Shown here piece after piece: positions 28,038 through 37,023 of a stretch of 64,000 nt of DNA (its first letter is position 1; each line of letters opens with the position of its first letter). The notes under the pieces are model-generated. The model was not told the origin of the DNA. It was given only the letters and a program-made list of their open reading frames with translations, and did not search any database. The translations under genes and the position numbers were made by a program. The DNA is from Paenibacillus sp. SYP-B4298 (lineage in GTDB: Bacteria; Bacillota; Bacilli; Paenibacillales; Paenibacillaceae): positions 3,146,001 to 3,210,000 of the forward strand of contig NZ_CP115484.1 in NCBI RefSeq assembly GCF_027627475.1, given 5' to 3'.

Positions 28038-28967
28038 TTATTGTGTAATCAGTTCGGCCGGCGCATACAATTCAGTGCCTTCTACAGGCTGGCCTTGGAA
28101 TACCAATTCGATCTGCTTAATGACGATGTCGGTCATGCCGGAGAAGTTCTGCTTCACCGTTGCTACCAGCGGGCTGCCCTTCTTGATCATGTCGACCGCC
28201 TGGCTGTTGCCGTCAATCCCGGTCACGATGATGTCCTTGCGTCCTGCTGCCTCGATCGCTTGTGCTGCGCCGATCGCTGCTTCGTCCCAACCTGCCCATA
28301 CAGCGGTGATTGCGCCTTCCTCTTTATTGGAGAGGAGCAAGCTTTCCATCTGCTTACGCGCATTCTCGATCGGGCCTGGCACCTCAACCTGCTGCTCTGT
28401 CAGCTTCTTGACTTCGGGATTGGCCTGCAGCAGCTCGTCCAGCTTGAGTGTACGTGCCAGCACGCCTGGATGCGGACGGTGCGTCAGCACAACCAGATTG
28501 CCCTTCGCTCCCATCTTCTCGAACAGATATTGGCTGATCATCTCCGACATGGCGCCATTGTCGCTGGTCGCATTCATTGTCATGCCTTCGATATAGCCGG
28601 AATCGCTGCCGAAGACAGGGATGCCTTTATCTTTGGCCTTTTTAATCTGGTTCTTCAACTGGTTCGGGTCGGTGCTGACAATGACGATGGCATCACTCTT
28701 GGAGGATACAGCATCCTCCATACGACTTGCTAGCTGCCCTACATCGCCTTTGGTGTCAATGACTTGCGTCTTCCAGCCCTTATCTTCTGCTTGCTTCTTG
28801 AGCGATTCCACCATCTCATTGGTCGTTACAGAGGACAGATACGGTGTCAAAATCGAGATCGTCTTCTTCCCTTCGCTGCTGCCCTTGGCTCCGCTGTTAC
28901 TGGAGCCGCAAGCCGTTAACGCGGTAACGAGTAAAAGCGCTGCCAAAATCACCATCATTTTTTTCAT
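28038..28967 (-). CDS. Ribose-type (CUT2) sugar-binding lipoprotein
   Basis: 309 aa from the ATG at 28967 (GGGAGG 8 nt upstream; an in-frame TTG two codons earlier is less likely). Lipobox LTAC (Cys20), then a periplasmic-binding protein type 1 fold with DAIVIVSTDPNQLKNQIKKA, GSDSGYIEG and VTGIDGNSQAV. Similar to RbsB/LsrB-type proteins that bind monosaccharides or furanose signals. Preceded by a stable hairpin at 29011-29037. Confidence 0.9.
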   Translation of the reverse strand: MKKMMVILAALLLVTALTACGSSNSGAKGSSEGKKTISILTPYLSSVTTNEMVESLKKQAEDKGWKTQVIDTKGDVGQLASRMEDAVSSKSDAIVIVSTDPNQLKNQIKKAKDKGIPVFGSDSGYIEGMTMNATSDNGAMSEMISQYLFEKMGAKGNLVVLTHRPHPGVLARTLKLDELLQANPEVKKLTEQQVEVPGPIENARKQMESLLLSNKEEGAITAVWAGWDEAAIGAAQAIEAAGRKDIIVTGIDGNSQAVDMIKKGSPLVATVKQNFSGMTDIVIKQIELVFQGQPVEGTELYAPAELITQ

Positions 28968-29010
28968 TGTCAAGGCCTCCCTTATTTCTGTTGGTTGTAT
29001 TGAATCGCCC

Positions 29011-29037
29011 GCATCCTGCTGTTAGTTAGCAGGATGC
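29011..29037 (-). repeat. Intercistronic hairpin holding the regulator stop codon in its loop
   Basis: Perfect 10-bp arms GCATCCTGCT/AGCAGGATGC around a 7-nt loop that contains the TAA of the SorC gene. No U-tract follows, so transcription should continue into the binding-protein gene. It resembles segmental stability hairpins that raise binding-protein mRNA over regulator mRNA. Confidence 0.7.
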
Positions 29038-29990
29038 GAACGATGCCAATCGAGCACTTGCTTTGCGGTCGCCATATCGGTAACCAGAACATTCATCCAT
29101 CTGCCCCGCAGCGCCGCCGTAATCGCTTCAATCTTGTCATTGCCGCTGGCAATCGCCACGACATTCGGAATGTCTCTCAGATCATCGACGCTCAGGCCGA
29201 TCATCCGGGCTTCTGCCTCATTCTCGATGCGCTCGCCGGCAGTATTCAGGAACGAGGTGCATATATTGGATACCGCGCCAATGTCCCGGGCACGATCAAT
29301 CCCCTCTTTGTCAACATAGCCGGACTGCACAATCGCCGAGCGATCCGATACTTGTCCGATCCCGACAAGCGCCACGGACGCCTTGCGAGCCTTGCCAAGC
29401 ACCTCGGATATTTCCTGTTCATTCAGAAAATGATTCCGTGCCTCAGCCGAAGCGACAAGTGCCGGCGCATTCAGCAGCAAGTAGCGTGAATTCGTCCGCT
29501 CCGCAAATACTCGTGTGTTGGAGTTGGCGTGCCATACCGCGCCCTCCGAGCCCCATCCGCCAATCATCGGCACATACTGCACATCCTTCTTGCCTGACGG
29601 ACTCATCTCCCGACCCACGCTGGCAATCGTCCTGCCGGCCATAATACCGACCACATCGCGATCGCGGATCATGTTCTCCAGCAGTGCTGCCGCTGCGTTA
29701 GCCATCTGCAGGGCAACGATCGACTTGTCACTATTTTGACCATTGACCACAATAACATCCTTAATGCCAAATGTCTCGGATATGGCGCGCTCGTAGGTCT
29801 GCTCCTCCGAAAATGGATTACGAATATGGATCTGAACGATCCCCTCTGACTTCGCCGCTGCCAGCAGCCGGCTGATCTGCGGTCTGGAAATGCCCAGCCG
29901 AACCGATATTTCCTGCTGATTCATACCGTCCAGATAATAGAAAGAACTGATCTTGACGAGCAATCTCGTTCTTTCCTGATTAGTATCCAT
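29022..29990 (-). CDS. SorC/DeoR-type sugar-sensing transcriptional regulator
   Basis: 322 aa from the ATG at 29990 (GGAGGAG about 9 nt upstream). N-terminal HTH with DGMNQQEISVRLGISRPQIS, then a SorC sugar-phosphate-binding domain with VVGIMAGRTIASVG and VALVGIGQ. The family, which includes LsrR and DeoR of Bacillus, binds the phosphorylated pathway sugar and then releases DNA. First gene of its operon; palindromes just downstream of its promoter are likely its own operators. The inducer would be the product of the FGGY kinase. Confidence 0.9.
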   Translation of the reverse strand: MDTNQERTRLLVKISSFYYLDGMNQQEISVRLGISRPQISRLLAAAKSEGIVQIHIRNPFSEEQTYERAISETFGIKDVIVVNGQNSDKSIVALQMANAAAALLENMIRDRDVVGIMAGRTIASVGREMSPSGKKDVQYVPMIGGWGSEGAVWHANSNTRVFAERTNSRYLLLNAPALVASAEARNHFLNEQEISEVLGKARKASVALVGIGQVSDRSAIVQSGYVDKEGIDRARDIGAVSNICTSFLNTAGERIENEAEARMIGLSVDDLRDIPNVVAIASGNDKIEAITAALRGRWMNVLVTDMATAKQVLDWHRSHPAN

Positions 29991-30013
29991 TCCGCTCTTC
30001 TCCTCCTCCCCCG

Positions 30014-30044
30014 TGAACATCTGTTCAACATAGAGAATATATTC
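30014..30044 (-). promoter_or_regulatory. Candidate SorC-type operators
   Basis: Two palindromes directly after the transcription start: TGAACAGATGTTCA (30027-30014, 6-2-6) and GAATATATTC (30044-30035), embedded between outer GTGAA and TTCAC. Position over +1 to +30 suits autorepression by the regulator encoded next. Confidence 0.6.
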
Positions 30045-30052
30045 ACGACTTC

Positions 30053-30081
30053 ATTATAACGCCGCATGTAAGCGATAGCAA
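30053..30081 (-). promoter_or_regulatory. Sigma-A promoter of the SorC sugar operon
   Basis: Minus strand TTGCTA (30081-30076), 17-nt spacer, perfect TATAAT (30058-30053), 63 nt upstream of the ATG. Presumably drives all six genes down to 23174. Confidence 0.85.
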
Positions 30082-30130
30082 GAACAATTTTTCAGGCCGG
30101 AAAATATGTGCAAAATGATAGCCCAGTATG

Positions 30131-30181
30131 CGAAAAAGCCGCCCCCCGTACCACCGTGTAAGGCGGTATGGGGGCGGCTTC
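30131..30181 (-). terminator. Terminator of the beta-galactosidase operon
   Basis: Long GC-rich stem AAGCCGCCCCCATACCGCC against GGTGGTACGGGGGGCGGCTT, followed by TTTTCGC on the minus strand, just past the GH35 stop at 30192. It isolates the GH35 operon from the SorC promoter. Confidence 0.88.
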
Positions 30182-30191
30182 TTCGCAGTTG

Positions 30192-32525
30192 CTACGCCAG
30201 CACGAGTCGGCACACCGGGCGCACGCTGACATCACGGATGTGAGCTTGCCGCTCTTGTGAAAGCACTCCGTCTGCAGGCACGACCTCAGGGTGGGTCGGA
30301 GTCACCTCCAGTACAAGCTCGCGTCCGGCGATGCGCTCGCGGAAGCGCGACAGGCCAAGCTCCCACGGCTGCCCGTTATGGAAGTTATCGTGGATCAGCT
30401 CGCCGCCGGCGAAGGCATAGCCGACATTGCCGATGTATTCAATGGATAGCAAGATGTCCTCCACATCGCTGTACGCCTCCTCGGCAATCTGGATCGCCAC
30501 CTTGCTGTCGCTGCACCGCTCCAGATGCAGCGCGATGGAGACCGGCTGCGCCTTAAGCACACAGGTCAGTGTGCCATCCTCCGCCAGCGTCTTCTCCAGA
30601 CCAGCAAGCCCGACGCCTGCCAGAGCGCCCAGATCTTCGCCAGGGAAGATGCTCAGTTGCACCTGCTCCTCGCCGCTCGTGAACAGTTGCAGCCGCTCGC
30701 CCTCTACAGCCACCGCATGCTCGCACCATACCAGCCGTCTGCGCCCCTTCAGCTCCAGCTCCATCATCGTCAGCGCCTCTTGCAGCGGCAGCACGACGAG
30801 CCGCAGCTCGCCGCCCGCGGCTGTACGCAGCCGAAGGTCCGCGCGAGCCCCCGCGCGCATCACGAAGCATACCTCCTGCGCCGTGCGGATACAGGCAGCG
30901 CCGCGATGCTCCACTACCTCCAGCTTGCCGCTATCCGCATCCAGACAGAGCTCGCTGTCTACGCCGTCCGGCATGAAGAAGAAGTAATGCGGCACGCCGC
31001 TCCCATCCTCGATTCGGGTAATCGGCTGCGCCGTCGCATACTGGAGCATCACTCCGTCCAGATCGAGATGGAGCGGGAATACGGCCGATAGCTTGTCCGC
31101 AATAGCGAGCGGCGCATGGCGTGGAAAGGTGACCGTCTCCTCCCCAAGCTCCACCCGGAACGTCACCTGTTCATGGCGCCGCATCTGTACATGATCCTGA
31201 TAATTGTTCACGAACAGGAAGCCGCTGTTGCCCCTGACTCTGGCGGCATGGCGCAGCGTCTGGCTATCATCCGGGGCAATGTCCGCCGCTCCGTCCGGCA
31301 GCGCGGTATCCATCTGTGCCAGCTTACCGCCGAATTCGCGCACCAGCGCGTGCACCAGCCGCAGCCTGGCCGCGGACTCCCGCACCTGGCCGAACTCGCC
31401 AAGCGGCGCCTGAAAGTCATAGGTAAAGCGCGGCGTGGAGCTTTCATTCAGGTATCCGGTTCGACCTAACGGATTCGTTCCTCCATGCAGCATGTAATAG
31501 CCGACAAAGTTGCACCCTCCGGCGATCTTCATCAGCGCCATCGCCGCCGCGCTCTCGGGCTCTACTGCAAAGCGCGCCAAATACCATGTCTGCATGCCGC
31601 CTCCCATCTCGCAGCAGGCAAACGGATAGCATGTTCGGTCGTATGGCGGGTCGAATTCCCCGGCAGGCGCGGTATTATGATGGAAATGGACAAATACATA
31701 TTCCCCTGTCGGCTGCTGTAGCGGCTGATCCCGCTTGACCGTCCATGGCGTGTAGGCATAGCCGCCATAGAGCGGCAGCACCTCATCCTCCAATATGGGG
31801 GCGCAGCCCCAGCCTGTGCTCGTATAGATTGGGGCCTCCAGCCCCGCCGCACAGGCCAGCTCCTTGAGTGTTCGCATATGCTCTGCGCCGCCCTCGCCGC
31901 CGTTCATATATTCATCCCCCTGCTTGGCGGTCACCTCCCAGAGCGCGGCAGAGGCGCGGAATTCATTCTCCAGTTGAATGCCGATGACCGGGCCGCCATC
32001 CTTGAACATCAGCCCCCGAGCCTGACGCCCGATCTCCCGGTAGAGCTTGTCTACATACCGCAGGTAAGCAGGATCGTTAGAGCGCACCTCGAAGGTACGG
32101 CCGAACAGCCAGTCCGGCATGCCGCCGTTGCGAACCTCGCCATGACAGAACGGGCCGATCCGCAGGATGACATGCAGCCCCTGCTCCGCGCACAGCTCGA
32201 CGAAGCGGCGAAGATCTCGATCCCCCTCCCAGCAATAGACGCCCTCCAGCTCCTCATGATGATTCCAGAAAATATAGGTCGCTACGATATTCACGCCCGT
32301 AGCCTTCATCTTCGCCAGCTCCGTCCGCCACGCGCGGTGGGGGTAGCGAGAGTAATGAAATTCGCCGCATATGCCGAAATATGGCTCGCCGTTCCATTCC
32401 ATGTAGTAGTTGGTGAAGCTTATCGTGTTGCCCGCAGGATCTGTCCCTCCCAGCCGCAGTGTGGATGGATAGATGTCCTTGTCCGGGCGGTTGCCGTTCA
32501 GATGATACACGCTTGCTTCCTTCAT
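30192..32525 (-). CDS. GH35-family beta-galactosidase
   Basis: 777 aa, no signal peptide, so cytoplasmic. N-terminal TIM barrel with CGEFHYSRYPH, YIFWNHHE, LRIGPFCHGE and the acid/base motif QLENEF (E188); the nucleophile is probably the Glu of CCEMGGG. C-terminal beta domains. Removes terminal beta-galactosyl residues. Starts 3 bp after the GH2 gene; last gene of the locus. Together with GH2 it suggests a galactose-rich oligosaccharide as substrate. Confidence 0.85.
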   Translation of the reverse strand: MKEASVYHLNGNRPDKDIYPSTLRLGGTDPAGNTISFTNYYMEWNGEPYFGICGEFHYSRYPHRAWRTELAKMKATGVNIVATYIFWNHHEELEGVYCWEGDRDLRRFVELCAEQGLHVILRIGPFCHGEVRNGGMPDWLFGRTFEVRSNDPAYLRYVDKLYREIGRQARGLMFKDGGPVIGIQLENEFRASAALWEVTAKQGDEYMNGGEGGAEHMRTLKELACAAGLEAPIYTSTGWGCAPILEDEVLPLYGGYAYTPWTVKRDQPLQQPTGEYVFVHFHHNTAPAGEFDPPYDRTCYPFACCEMGGGMQTWYLARFAVEPESAAAMALMKIAGGCNFVGYYMLHGGTNPLGRTGYLNESSTPRFTYDFQAPLGEFGQVRESAARLRLVHALVREFGGKLAQMDTALPDGAADIAPDDSQTLRHAARVRGNSGFLFVNNYQDHVQMRRHEQVTFRVELGEETVTFPRHAPLAIADKLSAVFPLHLDLDGVMLQYATAQPITRIEDGSGVPHYFFFMPDGVDSELCLDADSGKLEVVEHRGAACIRTAQEVCFVMRAGARADLRLRTAAGGELRLVVLPLQEALTMMELELKGRRRLVWCEHAVAVEGERLQLFTSGEEQVQLSIFPGEDLGALAGVGLAGLEKTLAEDGTLTCVLKAQPVSIALHLERCSDSKVAIQIAEEAYSDVEDILLSIEYIGNVGYAFAGGELIHDNFHNGQPWELGLSRFRERIAGRELVLEVTPTHPEVVPADGVLSQERQAHIRDVSVRPVCRLVLA

Positions 32526-32528
32526 CGC

Positions 32529-35330
32529 CTAGCCTTCCTCTCTTGCAGCAGCTTGCTGCAGTACGACCGATCCGCCAATTCCACTGTTGTACAGGTCTGG
32601 CCGCAGCTCGATCAGCACAGTCACCTGAAGCGCGTCGCCCGCTTGCGCCGCGGCCTTGCCCAGCGGCACCTCCATTAGATAAGGCCACACACGCTCCTCC
32701 TGATGGAGCAGTTGCCCGTCGGCATAGATTTCGATCCCCCCGCCGATCGAATGAAACAGCAGGCTCCTCTCCTCTGTCCGCTCCGACTCTGCCAGCGGAA
32801 TCAGGGTACGATACAGGATGAAGCCCTCCAGCCCCTTGAGCCGATCGAGCAGCCCATGGCCGACATCCACCTTCTCCCATGTGTTCATGTCGGAGGCCAG
32901 CACCTGCATATGCGGGTCGGGACGCTCGTCGTAGGCTTGGTGCGTGACGAGCCATTCGTTAATGTAACGCTCGCGCAGCCCAGGCACAGACGGAAGCTGC
33001 GCCACGGCCTCGATCGGAAGCTCCAGTGACAGCGGCTCCAGCCCCTCGCCCTCGGCGCGGATCGTTACGAGGCCAGAGGGAGCGCTCGGGGCGCTCTGTA
33101 CGATGAGCTGGCAGCGCCCATGGAATAAGCTGCGCCACGGCTCCGTATCCGGCTCATGGCTGTTCGGATCGCCGTTGCCAGTGCCTAGCAGGTGCGCCTC
33201 CCCCTCCACCGTGAAGGCAAGCCGCCGGTTATCTGTCGGCACCAAGCGTCCCGCGGCATCCACAGCGCGCAGCTCGATCGCCACCGCATCCCGGCCATCG
33301 CCGAGCAGCACCGGCTTATGCGGCAGCGCCTCCAGCCGCACCGCCTCTCCCACGGTCTCCGTGACGGCCGTCTTCACCCGTTGCCCGTCAATGTAGCCCT
33401 CCAGCCGCAGCTCGCCCGGCTCATACGGAACGAGCCATTCGGTCTGCTCATACCGGTTAATGCGCCGCCGCCCTTGGGAGCGGCCATTCACGAACAGCTC
33501 TGCCTCCTCGCAGTTGGTATGCGTCATGACACGGATCGGCTCACCCTCACGTCCTGGCCAGCTCCAATGCGGCAGCAGATGCAGCACCGGCTCATTCAGC
33601 CAGAAGGCCTGGTACAGATAGTAGACATCCTTGGCGAAGCCGCATGTATCCATAATGCCGAAGTGTGTGCTGACGCTCGGCCATTCATACGGTGTCGGCT
33701 CGCCGCGGTAGTCGAAGCCCGTCCAGACGAAGGTGCCCATGACGTAATCCCGCTCCGCGACCGCCTTCCACGCCTCGCGCGCCGTCGCTCCCCAGGGGGC
33801 GCACGCCTCATCATAGCTGGCGAACATCTGACGGACGGTATCGTCCTCGTATTGGCTCCGTGTCGAGAAGGCGCTCACCGTCTCCGAGCCAATAACAGGC
33901 TGGCGCGGGTGCTTGGCGCGAAACTGGTCATAGGTGCCGTGCATGTAGTTGAAGCCGGTCACATCCATCACATCCGCTGTGCCGCCATCCTCCAGCACGC
34001 CGCCATGCATCGCGCCGAGCAGCGGTCGTGTCGGGTCGAGCCGCCGCACGGTGCGCATCATCCGCTTCATCATGCGCCGCCCGGTCGGCGTCCCTTGCAG
34101 CGGCTCCTCATTGAACAGGCTGTACATGATGACCGATGGATGGTTGCGATCACGCTTCACCATGCTCTCCAGTTGGAGCAGTCCCTCCCGCGACGACTCG
34201 AAGCGGCGGTTCTCGTTCATCACCAGCATCCCGAGCCGATCACACACCTCCAGCAGCTCCGGCGTCGGGTTATGGTGGGCGCAGCGGTAGGCATTGCTGC
34301 CCATCTCCTTCAATCGCCGAATCCGGTACTCCTGCAGACTGTCCGGCAGTGCGACGCCGACTCCCGCATGATCCTGATGGTTGCAGGTGCCCTTGAGCTT
34401 GAGCGGTCGCTCATTGAGGAAGAAGCCCTCGTCCGGGCAGACCCGGATCGTGCGGCAGCCAAACGATGTCTCCACCCGGTCGGACAGCCTGCTCTCTGTT
34501 CCATCCACAAGCGACAGCTCGGAGTGCAGCGTGTAGAGATACGGGTCATCGACATCCCATAGCCGCACGGATGGCAGCTCCAATGCCGTGGAGAGCGTCT
34601 GCTGCTCTCCCGGCGGACAGACGCCCGCAGTCTGTATCTCCGCGACAGTACAGCCGTCCGCATCCGCGATGCGGCTTGTCAGCGTATATGCCGCAGGATG
34701 CTCCTGTTCGCTGGCAATCGTCGTCTCCACATGCGCGAGCCAGCTACCATCCTGCTGCTTCTCCGGCCGCACGAAGATGCCGCGATAATCGATATGGAGC
34801 GGCTCCATGACGGTGAGCCATACATGACGGTAGATGCCTGCTCCCTCATACCACCAGCCCTCGGCTTCTGTGGCGTCCACATGGACGGCAATCAGATTCG
34901 GCTGGTCGCCAAACAGCGCCCGGTCTGTAATATCGACCATGAAGCTGGTATAGCCGCTCAGATTGCGCTCCAGCACGCTGCCATTGACGTAGATGGTGGC
35001 ATGGGTCGCGATGCCGTCCAATTCAAGCAGCAGCCGCTTGTTGCGGTAGCCGTCCCCTAGCCGGAACTTCTTTCGGTACCAGCCGGTGCCTCTTGGCTTG
35101 TACCCGAAGTTCGGGTAGCCCTGCTCCCGGTCGAACGGCTGGCGGTGCGACCAGTCATGCGGCAGGTGAACCGTCTCCCAGTCGTTATCGTTCCACTGCC
35201 AGCCTGCCGGCCCCTGGGCGCCTCCCGCCTTGGCGTACCCGTATACACTCTCATGTGTCCGCACCTTCGGCCGCGCCGGTTCGCCAAGATGAAACAACCA
35301 ATCCGAATCCATACTTAATCGTTCACGCAT
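32529..35330 (-). CDS. GH2-family beta-galactosidase
   Basis: 933 aa from the ATG at 35330 (AGGAGG 7 nt upstream). Order: sugar-binding jelly roll (HLPHDW near residue 56-61), immunoglobulin-like domain, TIM barrel with acid/base E408 in SLFNEEP and nucleophile E483 in GSETVS, then a DUF4982-type beta domain (VLHLLPHWSWPG) and further C-terminal modules. No signal peptide. Hydrolyses beta-galactosides (or related glycosides) brought in by the transporter at 35411-38901. Confidence 0.87.
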   Translation of the reverse strand: MRERLSMDSDWLFHLGEPARPKVRTHESVYGYAKAGGAQGPAGWQWNDNDWETVHLPHDWSHRQPFDREQGYPNFGYKPRGTGWYRKKFRLGDGYRNKRLLLELDGIATHATIYVNGSVLERNLSGYTSFMVDITDRALFGDQPNLIAVHVDATEAEGWWYEGAGIYRHVWLTVMEPLHIDYRGIFVRPEKQQDGSWLAHVETTIASEQEHPAAYTLTSRIADADGCTVAEIQTAGVCPPGEQQTLSTALELPSVRLWDVDDPYLYTLHSELSLVDGTESRLSDRVETSFGCRTIRVCPDEGFFLNERPLKLKGTCNHQDHAGVGVALPDSLQEYRIRRLKEMGSNAYRCAHHNPTPELLEVCDRLGMLVMNENRRFESSREGLLQLESMVKRDRNHPSVIMYSLFNEEPLQGTPTGRRMMKRMMRTVRRLDPTRPLLGAMHGGVLEDGGTADVMDVTGFNYMHGTYDQFRAKHPRQPVIGSETVSAFSTRSQYEDDTVRQMFASYDEACAPWGATAREAWKAVAERDYVMGTFVWTGFDYRGEPTPYEWPSVSTHFGIMDTCGFAKDVYYLYQAFWLNEPVLHLLPHWSWPGREGEPIRVMTHTNCEEAELFVNGRSQGRRRINRYEQTEWLVPYEPGELRLEGYIDGQRVKTAVTETVGEAVRLEALPHKPVLLGDGRDAVAIELRAVDAAGRLVPTDNRRLAFTVEGEAHLLGTGNGDPNSHEPDTEPWRSLFHGRCQLIVQSAPSAPSGLVTIRAEGEGLEPLSLELPIEAVAQLPSVPGLRERYINEWLVTHQAYDERPDPHMQVLASDMNTWEKVDVGHGLLDRLKGLEGFILYRTLIPLAESERTEERSLLFHSIGGGIEIYADGQLLHQEERVWPYLMEVPLGKAAAQAGDALQVTVLIELRPDLYNSGIGGSVVLQQAAAREEG

Positions 35331-35357
35331 ATCGCTTCCTCCTCGGCTCTGTAAGCA

Positions 35358-35401
35358 CAAAGCACAGGCTCCGGCGGGCTTCCGCCAGGATCTGTGCTTT
35401 G
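35358..35401 (-). repeat. Hairpin between binding-protein and GH2 genes
   Basis: Arms CAAAGCACAG and CTGTGCTTTG with inner GGCGG/CCGCC pairing. U-tract weak (TGCTTAC). Likely partial terminator or RNA-stability element giving more binding protein than enzyme. Confidence 0.6.
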
Positions 35402-35410
35402 TATGTGATC

Positions 35411-36949
35411 TTATTTATTGCTCAGGAAGGCATCAATCTGGGATTGCAGCTCGGCTTGCAGCTTGTCCACACCAGCGGCCTTCAACTGCGTGAGCAGCTC
35501 GACATGCCCCTTCTCAATATCCTTCACCAGCCCGTATTCCAATGGAATGGCATAGCGCAGCATGACGTTGCCTACGTTCGCCATCTCGTTCTTCACCTTC
35601 TCATCGTTGAACACGAAGGTTTCCAGCGGGAAGTGGTAGATTTTGCTCTCCCATCCGTCGCTGATCGCTTGCGCCTCCGCCGGGTATTCCGCATCCACGC
35701 GGTTCAGCGGCGAGTTGGCTGCCCAGTTGGAGAAGCCAGTATAGTTCGGTGTAGCTGGTGTTGCACTGAATTTGTCGTCGCCTACCGGCTCATAGTGGAC
35801 GCCGGAGATGCCATACATGAACAGATCATGGATTTCGCGGTCATTTTGCAGCAGGTCGATCACTTTCAGCGAGCTGTCTGCTTTCTTGGATGGCGCATGA
35901 AGAGCAAAGCCGTTCTGTGTCGAGATCGCTGCTTTCTTCTTCTTGTCCGGGTTCAGGTCGGCAATCTTCAGCTCCACCTCGGGCTGCTCGCGCTTCAGCT
36001 CCGCCAGGTTCATCGCTACCGTACCGATATTTTGCGCGTAGGAAGCGGTCTTGCCTGCCTTCATGTCCTGCCATACGTCATTTTTGTTGCTGACGATGTT
36101 CTTGGACCAGCCATTGTTGTCTGCAATGTCTTTGTAATAAACCAGCAGATCCTTGTACTCCTGCGTGTCGTAAACATTGAAAATTTTCCCTGATGCATCA
36201 TCCAGCTTGTAGGCAAGCGGAATATTCGGGTCGATCAGCTTCCATTCGTTGTTCTGCTCCAGCATGATGGAATCCAGCTCATGCACCTTCCAGCCGTCCG
36301 CTGCTCTGGCGTTGAAGGCGTTGATGCCCTTCTCGTTGGTGCCGATCGTCTTCAGGTATGTCGCATAGGTCTCGGGGCTGTTCACCGGCTCCAGATTGTA
36401 TTTCTTGCGCAGATCCTCGCGAATCAGCACGACCTTGTCAATCACCTCAGGACGGTTGTTCGGAATCATGTACAGCTTGCCATTCACCTTCGCCTGATCC
36501 CATGCCACCTGCGGCATCGCTTCTTGTGTCAGCGGCATGTTCGCTTTGATCATGTCCTCGGTAATTTCCATGAAGCCGCCCTTGAGCGCCTGATCATTGT
36601 AGAAGGCCCAGTTCGCGGTATAGACGATGTCAAAGTCCTCGCTCGCTGCAAATTTCAACGGGTATTTCTGAATCCAGTCCGCCCAGTCGAGGAATTCCAC
36701 CTCCATCGTGGCGTTGGCCTTCTCCTTGAGCTTGCCGTTAAGCTGCTCCAGCACCATATCAAAATCAGCCGGCTTGCCCCCGATTAATACGGTCTTCACC
36801 TTCGTAGCGGTCTGTGCAGCGCCGCCATTGCCTGTGCTCCCTTCTGTGGCTGCGCCGCCATTGTCCGTGTTGCCGCCGCAAGCGCTCAGTAGGGTTGATA
36901 GTGTCAGGACGACAGCTGTCATCAAAAGAAGCGGTTTGAATGATTTCAT
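35411..36949 (-). CDS. Oligosaccharide-binding lipoprotein (LplA/DUF3502 type)
   Basis: 512 aa. Lipobox LSAC (Cys24) and a Gly/Asn/Thr linker, then a large family 1 binding domain: EVEFLDWADWIQKYPLKF, NWAFYNDQALKGGFMEIT, KLYMIPNN and a C-terminal ALPLEYG-like IPLEYGLVKDIE segment typical of the DUF3502 C-terminal region. Delivers substrate to the LplB/LplC-type permeases just upstream. Confidence 0.88.
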   Translation of the reverse strand: MKSFKPLLLMTAVVLTLSTLLSACGGNTDNGGAATEGSTGNGGAAQTATKVKTVLIGGKPADFDMVLEQLNGKLKEKANATMEVEFLDWADWIQKYPLKFAASEDFDIVYTANWAFYNDQALKGGFMEITEDMIKANMPLTQEAMPQVAWDQAKVNGKLYMIPNNRPEVIDKVVLIREDLRKKYNLEPVNSPETYATYLKTIGTNEKGINAFNARAADGWKVHELDSIMLEQNNEWKLIDPNIPLAYKLDDASGKIFNVYDTQEYKDLLVYYKDIADNNGWSKNIVSNKNDVWQDMKAGKTASYAQNIGTVAMNLAELKREQPEVELKIADLNPDKKKKAAISTQNGFALHAPSKKADSSLKVIDLLQNDREIHDLFMYGISGVHYEPVGDDKFSATPATPNYTGFSNWAANSPLNRVDAEYPAEAQAISDGWESKIYHFPLETFVFNDEKVKNEMANVGNVMLRYAIPLEYGLVKDIEKGHVELLTQLKAAGVDKLQAELQSQIDAFLSNK

Positions 36950-37023
36950 CGCTCGAATCCCCCTATAAATATAATTGTTTATATGATAACCAGGTATCCC
37001 CTGTGGTCATCCTCAAGCTTCGC

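Noticed and set aside
33192-34562. 456-codon plus-strand frame inside the GH2 gene
   Set aside because: Antisense shadow of a clear GH2 coding region, rich in His, Arg and Leu, without a ribosome site. High G+C third positions produce many such frames.
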